Notes: generated by a model not told the origin, from the letters alone. Numbered from the stretch's first letter, positions 16,029 through 25,321 are shown. The stretch: DNA of 64,000 nucleotides from Candidatus Cryptobacteroides faecipullorum (GCA_017694885.1 JADIMH010000032.1:1-64000); one strand, 5' to 3'. A program made the numbers and translations.

Positions 16029-17468
16029 ATGAAAATATGTATCGGATTGTCAGGCGGAGTGGATTCCAGTGTAGCAGCATATCTCCTGAAGAAAGCCGGT
16101 TATGATGTCTTTGCCCTTTTCATGCAGAACTGGCACGACACTACCGGAACACTGCATGGAGACTGCGAATGGGAGGAAGACCGTTTCGTGGCGGAAATGG
16201 TCGCCCGCAAGATAGGTATTCCGTTCTATTTTGTGGATTTGAGCAAGGAATACCGTCAGAGGGTGGTCGACTATATGTTCGATGAATATTCCAAGGGACG
16301 GACGCCGAATCCGGACGTGTTGTGCAACAGGGAAATAAAGTTCGACGCTTTTCTCAAATGCGCACAGAAGCTCGGTGCGGACTATGTGGCCACAGGGCAC
16401 TATTGCCGCAAGGATGAAATCACCGGACCGGACGGCAAGCCGGTATACCGGATTTTTGCCGGCTCGGATCCCAACAAGGACCAGAGCTATTTTCTCTGCC
16501 AGCTCACGCAGGCGCAGCTTTCCAGGGCCATGTTCCCTATCGGGGATCTGGAGAAGCCGGAAGTCCGCCGCATTGCACATGAAGCCGATCTGCCGTCTGC
16601 GGACAAGAAGGATTCCCAGGGCATATGTTTCGTCGGCAAAGTGGATCTTCCTACTTTCCTTCAGCAGAAGCTCCTTCCGGAAGAAGGCAATGTCGTGGAA
16701 GTATATGATGCATATTTCCAGGACAATGCACAGTACCGTTTCATTCACGACACCCTGCTTTCCCTGAAAAATGACCCTTTGTCTGGCGATGTGCAGATGA
16801 TAACCGACTATATATCTGAAAACAGGTCCCTTAAGGTCAATGACCCGGTGCATGAGCATCCGATAGAAGGAGATCCGGCCAATGAGGGCGGATGCTCCGG
16901 GCAGTCTCCTTTTTCAGAGGAAAAGATAAAGGCCCTGTCGGATGATGACCTCATGAGGCTCTCTGCTCCGGTAAGGTATGATATAAAGTTCGAAACCGAG
17001 ACTTACCGTAGCGGGAAGAAACATGTAAACAAGACCAGATACAGGGAAAATCCGTACGGTAAGATCGTGGGCAGACATGACGGGGCTCAGTTCTATACTA
17101 TCGGACAGAGGAAAGGTCTGAACATAGGAGGCCATAAGGATTCTGTCTTCGTCATAGAGACGGATATCCCTTCGAATACAATTTACGTGGGTGAAGGACA
17201 TGCTCATAAAGGGTTGTCCCGCAGCTGCTTGCGGATAGCCCCCGAAGACGTCCACTGGATAAGGGAGGATATACCGATGACAACCGGTGAAATACGCCGT
17301 TACAGGGTCAGGATCCGTTACAGGCAGCCGCTTCAGGATGCTGCTCTGATAATGCGTTCCAACGGGCTTTATATCCTTTTCGATACTCCGCAGCGAGGAA
17401 TCACGCCAGGCCAGTTTGCGGTATGGTACGACCGCGATGAAATGGTCGGTTCCGGAGTGATATTCTGA
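16029..17468 (+). CDS. mnmA: tRNA-specific 2-thiouridylase MnmA with a large internal insertion
   Basis: MnmA thiolates U34 in Lys, Glu and Gln tRNAs. The PP-loop is GLSGGVDSSV (residues 6-15), and both catalytic cysteines are present: Cys99 in NPDVLCNREIKF and Cys200 in SQGICFVG. ATP/tRNA motifs TGHYC and KDQSYFLC follow. The protein is 479 residues, against roughly 360-370 for most MnmA proteins. The excess is about 120 residues at 224-345, between LPEEGNV and GKIVGRHDG, just before the C-terminal domain. The insertion is charged, has no recognisable domain, and the reading frame is uninterrupted. The sulphur relay partners are not in the window. Confidence 0.93.
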   Translation: MKICIGLSGGVDSSVAAYLLKKAGYDVFALFMQNWHDTTGTLHGDCEWEEDRFVAEMVARKIGIPFYFVDLSKEYRQRVVDYMFDEYSKGRTPNPDVLCNREIKFDAFLKCAQKLGADYVATGHYCRKDEITGPDGKPVYRIFAGSDPNKDQSYFLCQLTQAQLSRAMFPIGDLEKPEVRRIAHEADLPSADKKDSQGICFVGKVDLPTFLQQKLLPEEGNVVEVYDAYFQDNAQYRFIHDTLLSLKNDPLSGDVQMITDYISENRSLKVNDPVHEHPIEGDPANEGGCSGQSPFSEEKIKALSDDDLMRLSAPVRYDIKFETETYRSGKKHVNKTRYRENPYGKIVGRHDGAQFYTIGQRKGLNIGGHKDSVFVIETDIPSNTIYVGEGHAHKGLSRSCLRIAPEDVHWIREDIPMTTGEIRRYRVRIRYRQPLQDAALIMRSNGLYILFDTPQRGITPGQFAVWYDRDEMVGSGVIF

Positions 17469-17472
17469 TGCT

Positions 17473-18603
17473 CTATTTCAGCAATCTCGCGAAAACGGAG
17501 AATGTCAAGGAAAAATTGATTGAATATCCTGCAAAGTCCGGACAGAACTGTGATCTTGCAGCGTATATTTTGAATCTGAGCATGTTTTCCATATAATTCC
17601 CTTTTGAATCGGGAAATCCGTACACAAGTGAAAGGCGCCGGCGTATCTTCCATGAGATGTTTACTCCGGCCATGGCGTTGTATTGTCCTATAGTGTTGTC
17701 AATGTTTTCGTCTTCCCTTTCCTCTTCGGTCTTGTTGCAAGAATGGACCAGTCCGCCGATCCCGATGAACGGGCCTATTTTCCAGTTGTCATTGTCAAAT
17801 AAGGCATAGGTATATTGGAGAGATATGTTAAGGTGGGAGTATCCGTCTCCTTTGTCCCAGGTGTAGTCATTGGCAGTGAACGTGTTCCGTACCTTTCCCC
17901 CTCCCATCAGCATTTCCACGTCAAAGAACGATTCCTTATAGGACAGGCTGGTTCCCAGGTTGAACAGGGTAGCAGGTGAAAACAGTTTCCCGGCATTTCC
18001 GTAGAAAACTTCGCAGTTTACTCCGGCATTGAAACTTGCTCCGAAATCCCTGCATGAAAACTTCGGAATATTGTCGGCAGCGGCACTGTTTTCAAGTTCT
18101 TTGTTTATTTTCCGCTCATATATTGAAATCTGTTCCGTATTGTCTCCGGAATCGGAAAGGAATTTGAATTCCTCGATACTTTTATCGCAGGCATTGTCGT
18201 AAAAACTGAAAAGCTGCCTGTAAAGATTCGGGGTCCTGTCGATTTCGCTCTGGAATTTTCTGCGGTATAATTCAGCGATGTCGAATATGATTTGCGGATA
18301 TTTCAGATAATGGCCGGTCATGCAGTCCGGTCTGACCCATGACAGTGTCTTGTCCATCAGAAGATGCGATTCCAGTTTGCTTACTGTCAGATTGCCGTAA
18401 CGCTTCTTCACGGGGAATGTTTCAAATGACCAATATATTGCAGACGCGATGCTGTCTGCATGAAACGACTCTTGTCTGAAGTCATCCCATGTAAGCCTGC
18501 CCTCATTCCAGGATCTGATGCTTGAGCGGTAATCCTGGGCCGTAGAATCAGCGGCAAAGGCAAGAAATACAGCTGTAATAAAAGTAAAATAGTAGTATTT
18601 CAT
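17473..18603 (-). CDS. Exported protein: degenerate DUF922-like N-terminus plus putative outer-membrane beta-barrel
   Basis: A 376-residue protein with a signal peptide (1-22, ending DSTAQ). The start RLTWDDFR (36-43) is the hallmark of Bacteroidetes DUF922-type putative zinc proteases. Where those proteins carry HExxHFDIAE, this one reads YPQIIFDIAE (102-111), so both His ligands and the catalytic Glu are gone while the flanking FDIAE is kept. From about residue 185 the sequence alternates polar and aromatic residues (SCRDFGASFNAGVN, NISLQYTYALF, FIGIGGLV) and ends in FARLLK, as in small outer-membrane barrels. It lies 30 bp behind the flavoprotein gene. Function unknown; the DUF922 comparison is from memory. 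Confidence 0.55.
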   Translation of the reverse strand: MKYYYFTFITAVFLAFAADSTAQDYRSSIRSWNEGRLTWDDFRQESFHADSIASAIYWSFETFPVKKRYGNLTVSKLESHLLMDKTLSWVRPDCMTGHYLKYPQIIFDIAELYRRKFQSEIDRTPNLYRQLFSFYDNACDKSIEEFKFLSDSGDNTEQISIYERKINKELENSAAADNIPKFSCRDFGASFNAGVNCEVFYGNAGKLFSPATLFNLGTSLSYKESFFDVEMLMGGGKVRNTFTANDYTWDKGDGYSHLNISLQYTYALFDNDNWKIGPFIGIGGLVHSCNKTEEEREDENIDNTIGQYNAMAGVNISWKIRRRLSLVYGFPDSKGNYMENMLRFKIYAARSQFCPDFAGYSINFSLTFSVFARLLK

Positions 18604-18633
18604 AAGTTAAAGATTATGTTCTGGTGTATGTAT

Positions 18634-19995
18634 CTATTTGCAGACCAATGATTTTGCCGCGCTTTGTCCGGCAAGCATGCCGGTTGAGAACGCTATCTGC
18701 AGGTTGAACCCTCCTGTGTCTCCGTCCAGGTCAAGTATTTCTCCGGCGAAATAGAGCCCTTTGCAGTGCTTTGACTCCAGCGACTTGGCTGTGACGCTGT
18801 CGGAAGATATTCCTCCTGCAGTGATTACGCATCTTTCATAACCGACGTATCCGGCTATATCGAACTTCCAGCATTTAAGGACTTTCGCCAGGGTCTTGTG
18901 ATCGACCGACTGGTTGCATTTCAGGAAACCCCGTATCAGCCCGGCCGGCATGAGTTTCCCGAGCAGAATGCGGAAGCGGTCCCGGTACTGCCTGTTCATG
19001 CTGCGCCTGTCTTCTGCTATTTCTTTCCATAGCCTGCTTATCCTTGTTTCCAGGGAAACTTTCTCTACTGCGGGTTTCAGGTCCAGTGTGACCTGGACTT
19101 TGGAGCCGTTGATGATGGCGTTGACACATTTGCGGCTGATCCTGAATCCTATAGGTCCTTCAATTCCGCCGTCGGTGAAATCCATGTCGCCGAACTCTTC
19201 CTGAACGGGATTCCCGTCTATCCACAGGGTCAGGGATACGTTTTCAAGCGAGTTACCGTTGAGGAGCGAGCCGGTTTCAGACAATGGTACGCTTCTGTCT
19301 ATATGTCCTGGCAGCATATCTTCCGTTTCATCTGTCAGTGACCCCTGCGGAACCGATTTGTAGCTTTTCGGCACTATTGCAGTCAGAGAAGGAAAACATC
19401 GGTTTATCTTATGTCCTGTTCCGGATGCCCACTTGTAGCCGTCCCCTGTAGAACCCGTGGAAGGGTAGGAGAGTCCTCCTGTGGCGATAATGAGCCTCCG
19501 TCCCGTGAATATGGCTCCGGACGAGCAGCGTACCATATAATAATCCCCTTCCTCTTCATCGTTGCGCATGGAAATGCTGTCCGCCTCATAACCTGTAAGA
19601 AGGCATGCTCCGGCCTGCTTTAGGGCGCGCTGCAGCGTGTCCACTACATCAGATGACCTGTATGATGCGGGGAAAACCCTGTCGCCTCTTTCAACTATGC
19701 TGTCAAGCCCGGCTTCTTTAAGCCATTCGACTGTCTTTGCGGGGGACAATGCAAAGTAGGCCGGCTTGAGCAGAGTGCTTTTGGGATGGATATGGCCGGA
19801 AAAATCATTCCAGTCTTTCATGTTGGTGAAGTTGCATCTCCCTTTGCCGGTTATCATTATTTTCCTGCCGGGACGCGGCATCTTTTCCAGTACTGTCACC
19901 CGCTTTTGCAGACCGTTCTGTCTGAAAAAATCTGCGGCTCCGACCGCTGCCGCCATGCCTGCTGCACCACCACCTATAATTATTATGTCATCCAT
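18634..19995 (-). CDS. BaiN/HI0933-family NAD(P)/FAD-dependent oxidoreductase
   Basis: A 453-residue flavoprotein. The Rossmann motif IIIIGGGAAGMAAAVGA is at the N-terminus, followed by the family-diagnostic RKIMITGKGRCNFTN (about residues 44-58). The C-terminal end has VTAGGISSDSV and the FAD contact GLYFAGEILDLDGDTGGFNLQ. This family includes the bile-acid enzyme BaiN, but most members have no assigned substrate and nothing here argues for bile-acid chemistry. It is divergent from tRNA-Thr and followed at 30 bp by the barrel-like gene. Confidence 0.88.
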   Translation of the reverse strand: MDDIIIIGGGAAGMAAAVGAADFFRQNGLQKRVTVLEKMPRPGRKIMITGKGRCNFTNMKDWNDFSGHIHPKSTLLKPAYFALSPAKTVEWLKEAGLDSIVERGDRVFPASYRSSDVVDTLQRALKQAGACLLTGYEADSISMRNDEEEGDYYMVRCSSGAIFTGRRLIIATGGLSYPSTGSTGDGYKWASGTGHKINRCFPSLTAIVPKSYKSVPQGSLTDETEDMLPGHIDRSVPLSETGSLLNGNSLENVSLTLWIDGNPVQEEFGDMDFTDGGIEGPIGFRISRKCVNAIINGSKVQVTLDLKPAVEKVSLETRISRLWKEIAEDRRSMNRQYRDRFRILLGKLMPAGLIRGFLKCNQSVDHKTLAKVLKCWKFDIAGYVGYERCVITAGGISSDSVTAKSLESKHCKGLYFAGEILDLDGDTGGFNLQIAFSTGMLAGQSAAKSLVCK

Positions 19996-20020
19996 CTGTA
20001 GCAGAATTAAAAAATTTTAC

Positions 20021-20028
20021 TAAATTTG
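20021..20028 (+). promoter_or_regulatory. -7 element for tRNA-Thr
   Basis: TAAATTTG, exact TAnnTTTG, 41 nt upstream of the tRNA. Unlike the tRNA-Ala and tRNA-Phe promoters it has no TTG at the -33 position. Confidence 0.6.
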
Positions 20029-20068
20029 CAGTCCCTTACAGCGATAAAAGCTGGCAAGGAGTTTCAAA

Positions 20069-20141
20069 GCCACTTTAGCTCAGTCGGTAGAGCAACGCAT
20101 TCGTAACGCGTAGGTCGTGGGTTCGATTCCCATGAGTGGCT
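20069..20141 (+). tRNA. tRNA-Thr (anticodon CGT)
   Basis: A 73-nt cloverleaf: acceptor GCCACTT / GAGTGGC with one G-U pair, D-arm GCTC-GAGC, anticodon loop TTCGTAA (CGT at positions 34-36, reading ACG), T-arm GTGGG-TTCGATT-CCCAT, and discriminator T. CCA is not encoded. Confidence 0.95.
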
Positions 20142-20146
20142 CACTT

Positions 20147-20740
20147 TCAGAATATTATGTTGAAGCAGAAGAGGCCGTTCCCACAGAATGAGCCTCTTAT
20201 TTCGTTTTTACATTCTCTGTTTTTTCCTCCTTGTTCCGGATTTTCTCTGCATGACAGGAGGGCAGGCCCGGCAAGTTCGATTGCAATCATGTCCCCGATC
20301 CGGACCGAAACCGACATGGTGGCTTCGGATATCGCATCCTCTATCATATCCGTATTTCCGTCGGAGAAACTGAAAATCTCCTTTCCGTCTTTTTGCAGAA
20401 CGAAAGCATTCGATTTTTCTTCGAGTGTGATCCTGTTATACATCGGGAACGGCAGTACCGACGTATGGTCTAAACATGATGAGGAAGCATATGAGAGGGG
20501 AGACCCGTCAAACATGTCCCCGGCATACAGGAGCATTCCGTAGCCGACGGAATCATAATATCTTCCGGCAAATTTTCTTCCAACGCATTTTCCTGCCTTG
20601 CATATTCTGGCGAAAAGCACCGGAGAATACAGGAAACTGTTTACATGATCGGGAGAGAAAAGATCCTTGTCTTCCCTCTCCCAACTCGTATCGGGTCGGC
20701 AATAGCATCTGCCGCTGACGGTCTTTACTATGATATTCAT
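20147..20740 (-). CDS. Divergent fumarylacetoacetate-hydrolase-like protein, probably without metal site
   Basis: A 197-residue protein ending almost at the tRNA-Thr gene. The middle, ICKAGKCVGRKFAGRYYDSVGYG, then FDGSPLS and late IGDMIAIELAGPALLS, follows the order of the FAH C-terminal domain (VVRI.GK.I..FA.RYYD.VGLG, then FDGSA, then GD...TGTP). The acidic metal ligands expected just upstream (an ExE-type motif) are replaced by YSPVLFARI, and the DFTARD segment is replaced by MLLYAGDM. I infer a degenerate, possibly non-enzymatic FAH-fold member. It lies 35 bp downstream of the exonuclease gene in the dnaN group. The assignment rests on motif order only. Confidence 0.5.
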   Translation of the reverse strand: MNIIVKTVSGRCYCRPDTSWEREDKDLFSPDHVNSFLYSPVLFARICKAGKCVGRKFAGRYYDSVGYGMLLYAGDMFDGSPLSYASSSCLDHTSVLPFPMYNRITLEEKSNAFVLQKDGKEIFSFSDGNTDMIEDAISEATMSVSVRIGDMIAIELAGPALLSCRENPEQGGKNRECKNEIRGSFCGNGLFCFNIIF

Positions 20741-20775
20741 AGGATATGGTCTTGAAAACCGGAGAAAGCCTGCTG

Positions 20776-21687
20776 TTAAAAAAGCCTTCCCGTGAATTTC
20801 TCCTTGAGCTGGTTTACGGAAGCGTTGAATTTTTCTCCTGTCAGCGGCTCTTTTTTAGCAGCTGTTGCCGCTTCCCGTTTCTCTTGCTCGAACTGCTGTT
20901 TGAGCAGGGCGAACTGCCGTTTGGTATCCAGAGTGAATTCCCCGTTGTCTATCCAGCTGAAATAGGAAGGTTCAGTCAGATATACTTCTCTCGCCGTCTT
21001 TCCTTTATGCTTTCCGAAGTTGATTACGGGTTCCTTGCTGTCATTATAGGTCAGCCTGCCCGCATAGTCGACGATTTTCTGTCTTTCCGAAAAGCCGGAA
21101 AGAAAATCCACATTGTTTTTGAGTGTTTCAGGATATCTGTCGAGCTGGGACTTGAGCACTTCGTATGTCGCTATCGTGTCGGCTTCTGCCGCATGGGCGT
21201 TTTCAAGCTCTTTGCCGCAATAGAACCTGTAGGCGGCCTTCAGATTTCTGGGCTCCAGGACGTGATATATATTCTGCACATCCACCATCTTCTTTTCGTG
21301 GAGGTTGACAGGTATGTCTTTGCCTGTATAGTGCCTGACACGTTCAAGCTCTTCAGCAAGCATCGGCAGGTCGAATTTGGTGGAGTTGAATCCGGCCAGA
21401 TCACTGTCTTCAAGCCAGCTGACCACCTCGTCGGCTATGTCGGAAAACCGCGGGCAATCTGTCAGATCGTCGTCTTTTATCCCATGGATTGCCTGGGCGC
21501 TCGGATTGATCTTCTTCTGGCAGCCTCCGGCATAGTCCCAAGGCTTTACCCTCCATGTCTTTATCCTCTCCTCCGGGCCGGGCAATATTTTTACGAAACT
21601 CAACTCGATTATAGCGTCGGAAGCTATATTCAGGCCGGTACTTTCTATGTCAAAGAAAAGGATCGGCCTCTGAAGGTTCAATTCCAT
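20776..21687 (-). CDS. DnaQ-like 3'-5' exonuclease
   Basis: A 303-residue DEDDh exonuclease. Exo I is FFDIESTGLN (Asp13, Glu15), Exo II is LAGFNSTKFDLPML, and Exo III is the NAHAAEADTIAT segment carrying the His and Asp. The C-terminal third, with FGKHKGKTAREV, resembles the extra domain found in many Bacteroidetes members of this family. Its place directly behind dnaN suggests a proofreading or repair role near the replication clamp, which is an inference from context. A 50-bp gap separates it from dnaN. Confidence 0.88.
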   Translation of the reverse strand: MELNLQRPILFFDIESTGLNIASDAIIELSFVKILPGPEERIKTWRVKPWDYAGGCQKKINPSAQAIHGIKDDDLTDCPRFSDIADEVVSWLEDSDLAGFNSTKFDLPMLAEELERVRHYTGKDIPVNLHEKKMVDVQNIYHVLEPRNLKAAYRFYCGKELENAHAAEADTIATYEVLKSQLDRYPETLKNNVDFLSGFSERQKIVDYAGRLTYNDSKEPVINFGKHKGKTAREVYLTEPSYFSWIDNGEFTLDTKRQFALLKQQFEQEKREAATAAKKEPLTGEKFNASVNQLKEKFTGRLF

Positions 21688-21737
21688 TGTTTTTCCTCTT
21701 GTTTGTTCCCTGTTTCAAATATGTGTCAGACAGATTC

Positions 21738-22859
21738 CTATGATATCATGATAGGCATAAGGATACCGCAGATTTTCTCGCTTTCGGCTTCCTCTTCCGA
21801 AGGTACCACCAATGCGGCCCTTCTGCTGTCGGCGAATTTCATGACGATTTCATTACATGACATGTTGCTGAGGATTTCAGTGACGAAAGTCGATTTGAAA
21901 CCGATGGTCAGGTCTTCTCCGTCGTACTGGCAAGGAACCTTTTCATATGCTGCTATCGAGAATCCGAGATCCTGTGCCGACAGTTCGAGGGAATTGTGCG
22001 TCATATCGAATTTTATGAGGTTGGATGCCTTGTTGGTGCAGACCGACACGCGGCGCACGGTGTTGAGAAACTGCACCCTGTCGATACGGAGGATGTTCGA
22101 ATTGTTCTGAGGGATGACATCCCTGTATTTCGGGTATTTGCCGACAACGAGCCTGCAGACGACCATTGTCTTGTCGAACTTGAATACGGCGTTCTTGCTG
22201 TCGAATGAAATCTCTACATTCTCGATATCTTTCCCGATTATGGACCTGAGGACGGCTGCCGGCTTCTTATGAAGGATAAAGGATGCTTTTTCGGAAGCTT
22301 TTACATCCTTCGTGGTATAGCATATGAGCTTATGCGAGTCTGAAGCGACCAATGTGGTTGAATCCTGGTCGATGTCGAAAAGGATTCCGTTCATGGCCGG
22401 CCTGATCTCGTCATCGGCGGTCGCGTATATTGTTCCCGCGATCCCTTCCACAAGGCTCTGTGCAGGGAATGTAAGCGTGACGGCAGTATCGTCGGTTGTC
22501 GTTATGGACGGATAGTCTGCGGCAGGAAAGTAAGGAAGCGTAGACGTTCCGCTGGCCCACCTGCATTCGAAAGAACTGTCGCCTGTCGTGATGATGGACA
22601 GCGGCTGGTCGGGAAGCTCTTTGAGAAGGTCTGTTATGTGTCTTGCCGGTACTGCGATCTGCCCGTTCTCCTCTGAACTTTCGACTTCGACCTGTGTCCT
22701 CAATGTCAGTTCCGTATCCGATGCCGTGATTTCCAGCTGGCTGCCATCCAGGACGAACAGGTAGTTTTCAAGTATGGGCTGGGATGATTTGGCCGGAATG
22801 GCCTTTGAAACTGCAAGAATACCTTTGAGCAATTCTGCGCTTGAGACTATGAATTTCAT
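21738..22859 (-). CDS. dnaN: DNA polymerase III subunit beta (sliding clamp)
   Basis: A 373-residue beta clamp that tethers the replicative polymerase to DNA. The start MKFIVSSAELLKGILAVSKAIP, the loop SKSSQPILENYLF-like region, and the C-terminal hydrophobic-cleft end (GILMPIMIS) are typical. A longer frame begins at 22973, but its first 38 codons precede the -7 element at 22898-22905, so the ATG at 22859 is used. dnaA is not nearby, which is common in this phylum. Promoter at 22898-22905; followed by the exonuclease gene. Confidence 0.95.
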   Translation of the reverse strand: MKFIVSSAELLKGILAVSKAIPAKSSQPILENYLFVLDGSQLEITASDTELTLRTQVEVESSEENGQIAVPARHITDLLKELPDQPLSIITTGDSSFECRWASGTSTLPYFPAADYPSITTTDDTAVTLTFPAQSLVEGIAGTIYATADDEIRPAMNGILFDIDQDSTTLVASDSHKLICYTTKDVKASEKASFILHKKPAAVLRSIIGKDIENVEISFDSKNAVFKFDKTMVVCRLVVGKYPKYRDVIPQNNSNILRIDRVQFLNTVRRVSVCTNKASNLIKFDMTHNSLELSAQDLGFSIAAYEKVPCQYDGEDLTIGFKSTFVTEILSNMSCNEIVMKFADSRRAALVVPSEEEAESEKICGILMPIMIS

Positions 22860-22897
22860 ATAATGTATATTTTCTTTCTTTTCAAAAGTTCCAATCA

Positions 22898-22905
22898 CAA
22901 ATGTA
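22898..22905 (-). promoter_or_regulatory. -7 element for dnaN
   Basis: TACATTTG on the minus strand, an exact TAnnTTTG match, 38 nt before the dnaN ATG at 22859. It excludes the longer start at 22973. Confidence 0.65.
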
Positions 22906-23005
22906 TAAAAGTTTTTTGAGATGTTTGGCATATTATTTGACTTTTTCAGCCCCGGCCTGTCGGTATCAGGCATAGGTTTTAATCGGAAATTACAAATTGA
23001 CAGAT

Positions 23006-24433
23006 ATGAAAAAAGGTATTCTTATCGTGCTGGTATCAGCGTTGGTCGGCGGTTTAACCGCATATGGAGTGGTCAGGGCATCCGACTCTGGCATGCAGCA
23101 GGTAGTTGTCTCTCCTGACGGGGCGGCATACAGGACTGTCAATCTGGCACAGACTGACTATCCGGATTTTACATACGCAGCCGAATCGGCTGTAGATGCT
23201 GTAGTCTACGTGAAGGTCACGGCAGTCGATGTCAGAAGGTCTGCGCCGAGTTCGATCTTTGACTTCTTCTTCGGATACGAAGGTACACCGGAGAAGCGTG
23301 AACGGGTCGGAAGCGGTTCCGGAGTCATCATAAGGCCTGACGGATATATAGTGACTAACAATCATGTGGTTGAAGGTGCTTCCAAAATAGAAGTCACCCT
23401 TAACAACAACAAGACATTCGAGGCTACTCTCGTAGGTACCGACCCGGCAACGGATGTGGCTCTCATAAAGATTGATGCACAGGGACTTCCTGTTATACCT
23501 TTCGGCAATTCGGATGAGCTTCGTCTCGGTGAATGGGTGCTGGCCATAGGCAGTCCGTACGATCTGAGGTCGACCATAACAGCCGGTATAGTGAGTGCCA
23601 AAGGCCGTTCAATGCCGAACTATGACGGAGAATTCAAGATAGAATCCTTTATCCAGACAGATGCTGCCGTCAACCCCGGAAACAGTGGCGGGGCATTGGT
23701 GGACAAGGCCGGCAACCTGGTGGGTGTCAATACGGCCATCATTTCCCAGACAGGTTCCTATACGGGCTATTCATTTGCCATTCCTTCCAACATCGTAAAA
23801 AAGATAACTTCCGATTTGATAGAATACGGTAGTGTAAGGAGGGCTTTGCTCGGTGTAACTATGACACCTGTAAATGATAAAATTGCAAAAGAATTGAAAC
23901 TTTCTTCTGCGGAAGGCGTATATATTACTGAGGTTTTGAAAGGAAGCGCTGCTGACGAAGCCGGCATAAAGGCCGGAGACGTACTCGTTGCCATCGATTC
24001 GTCGAAAGTCGCCAACGGTGCTGCCGTACAGGAGGCCGTCAATAATTTCCATCCTGGCGACAAGGCAGAGATGACCCTCATAAGGGACGGAAAGGAAAAG
24101 ACGGTCGAGGTTACCTTCAAGGGTACGGCTGCCGAGAACGGATCGGTGGATGAAGACGGAGGAGTGGCATTCTATGGCGCACGTATCAAGGAAGCTCCTG
24201 AAGAGGATCTGGAGAGACTCGGTATAAAGCATGGCGTGGAGATAGTCTCCGTCGGTCCGGGAAAGATCATGGATGCAGGCGTTTCAGATGGATTCATCAT
24301 ACTATATGTGAATGACCAGCCGGTAAGCAAGCCTCAGGATGTATTGGATATTGTGAAGAAGCAGAAGAGGTCTGTGTTTATCGAGGGCATCACCTCCTAC
24401 GGCAAACCTTCTTATTTCGGCTTCGGAATATAG
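23006..24433 (+). CDS. htrA: HtrA/Do-family periplasmic serine protease
   Basis: A 475-residue DegP/DegQ-like envelope quality-control protease. An N-terminal hydrophobic signal or anchor (residues 3-25) leads into the trypsin-like domain with the complete triad: His in TNNHVVEG, Asp in DPATDVALIKI, Ser in NPGNSGGALV. Two PDZ domains follow, the first with LLGVTMTPVN, the second shorter and ending at the C-terminus. An upstream in-frame TTG (22997) is less likely than the ATG at 23006. It is followed after 15 bp by rpoD, so the protease and primary sigma factor are probably co-transcribed. Confidence 0.93.
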   Translation: MKKGILIVLVSALVGGLTAYGVVRASDSGMQQVVVSPDGAAYRTVNLAQTDYPDFTYAAESAVDAVVYVKVTAVDVRRSAPSSIFDFFFGYEGTPEKRERVGSGSGVIIRPDGYIVTNNHVVEGASKIEVTLNNNKTFEATLVGTDPATDVALIKIDAQGLPVIPFGNSDELRLGEWVLAIGSPYDLRSTITAGIVSAKGRSMPNYDGEFKIESFIQTDAAVNPGNSGGALVDKAGNLVGVNTAIISQTGSYTGYSFAIPSNIVKKITSDLIEYGSVRRALLGVTMTPVNDKIAKELKLSSAEGVYITEVLKGSAADEAGIKAGDVLVAIDSSKVANGAAVQEAVNNFHPGDKAEMTLIRDGKEKTVEVTFKGTAAENGSVDEDGGVAFYGARIKEAPEEDLERLGIKHGVEIVSVGPGKIMDAGVSDGFIILYVNDQPVSKPQDVLDIVKKQKRSVFIEGITSYGKPSYFGFGI

Positions 24434-24448
24434 GAGACAGATTTATTT

Positions 24449-25309
24449 ATGAGACAGCTAAAGATTACAAAATCGATTACTAACCGTGAAAGTGCTTCAC
24501 TGGACAAATATCTGCAGGAGATAGGCAGGGAGGAGCTGATCACGGTTGAAGAGGAGGTCGAACTCGCGCAGCGCATCCGCAAGGGTGACCAGGCTGCACT
24601 TGAAAAGCTTACCAGGGCGAACCTGAGGTTCGTGGTATCCGTAGCGAAGCAGTACCAGAATCAGGGCCTCAGCCTGCCGGACCTTATCAATGAAGGGAAT
24701 CTGGGCCTGATAAAGGCTGCCGAGAAGTTCGATGAAACCAGAGGATTCAAATTCATATCGTATGCGGTATGGTGGATCCGACAGTCGATCCTCCAGGCTC
24801 TGGCAGAGCAGTCGAGAATTGTAAGGCTTCCCTTGAACCAGGTAGGTTCCCTGAACAAGATAAACAAAGCGCTCCAGCGGTTTGAACAGGAACACGAGCG
24901 AATGCCATCGACCGAGGAACTTTCCGAGATGATAGATGTTCCGAAGGACAAGATAGCCGATACGCTCAGGGTATCGGGAAGACATGTTTCAGTAGATGCC
25001 CCGTTTGTAGAGGGTGAGGATAACAGCCTGCTGGATGTATTGGTAAACAATGATTCTCCCAATGCTGATAAAGGACTTGTAAATGAGTCTCTTAACAGGG
25101 AGATAGAAAGGGCGCTTTCCACCCTTGCCACGAGAGAGCGCGAGATAGTGAAATCTTTCTTCGGCATCGGATGCCAGGAGATGACTCTGGAGGAAATAGG
25201 GGAAAGATTCGGTCTGACCAGGGAAAGAGTCCGTCAGATCAAGGAGAAAGCCATCCGTAAGCTCAGGAGCAATTCCAGAAGCAAGCTGCTCAAGAGCTAC
25301 CTCGGATAA
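24449..25309 (+). CDS. rpoD: Primary RNA polymerase sigma factor (RpoD/SigA, Bacteroidetes type)
   Basis: A 286-residue sigma-70 lacking region 1.1, as in Bacteroidetes sigma-ABfr. Visible are region 1.2 ([10 protein letters not shown]), region 2 with [37 protein letters not shown] and the -10-recognition segment [15 protein letters not shown], region 3, and region 4 with the helix-turn-helix [23 protein letters not shown]. This protein should recognise the TTG/TAnnTTTG promoters found throughout the window. It lies 15 bp behind htrA and is followed by a large hairpin. Confidence 0.96.
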   Translation: MRQLKITKSITNRESASLDKYLQEIGREELITVEEEVELAQRIRKGDQAALEKLTRANLRFVVSVAKQYQNQGLSLPDLINEGNLGLIKAAEKFDETRGFKFISYAVWWIRQSILQALAEQSRIVRLPLNQVGSLNKINKALQRFEQEHERMPSTEELSEMIDVPKDKIADTLRVSGRHVSVDAPFVEGEDNSLLDVLVNNDSPNADKGLVNESLNREIERALSTLATREREIVKSFFGIGCQEMTLEEIGERFGLTRERVRQIKEKAIRKLRSNSRSKLLKSYLG

Positions 25310-25321
25310 TAAATCTTGAAG

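Noticed and set aside
18634..19995. Bile-acid dehydroxylation gene baiN
   Set aside because: The family is broad and common in bacteria without bile-acid metabolism; no other bai genes here.
20746..22110. A 454-codon open frame on the plus strand
   Set aside because: It lies fully opposite the exonuclease and dnaN genes, has no domain and follows from their codon bias.
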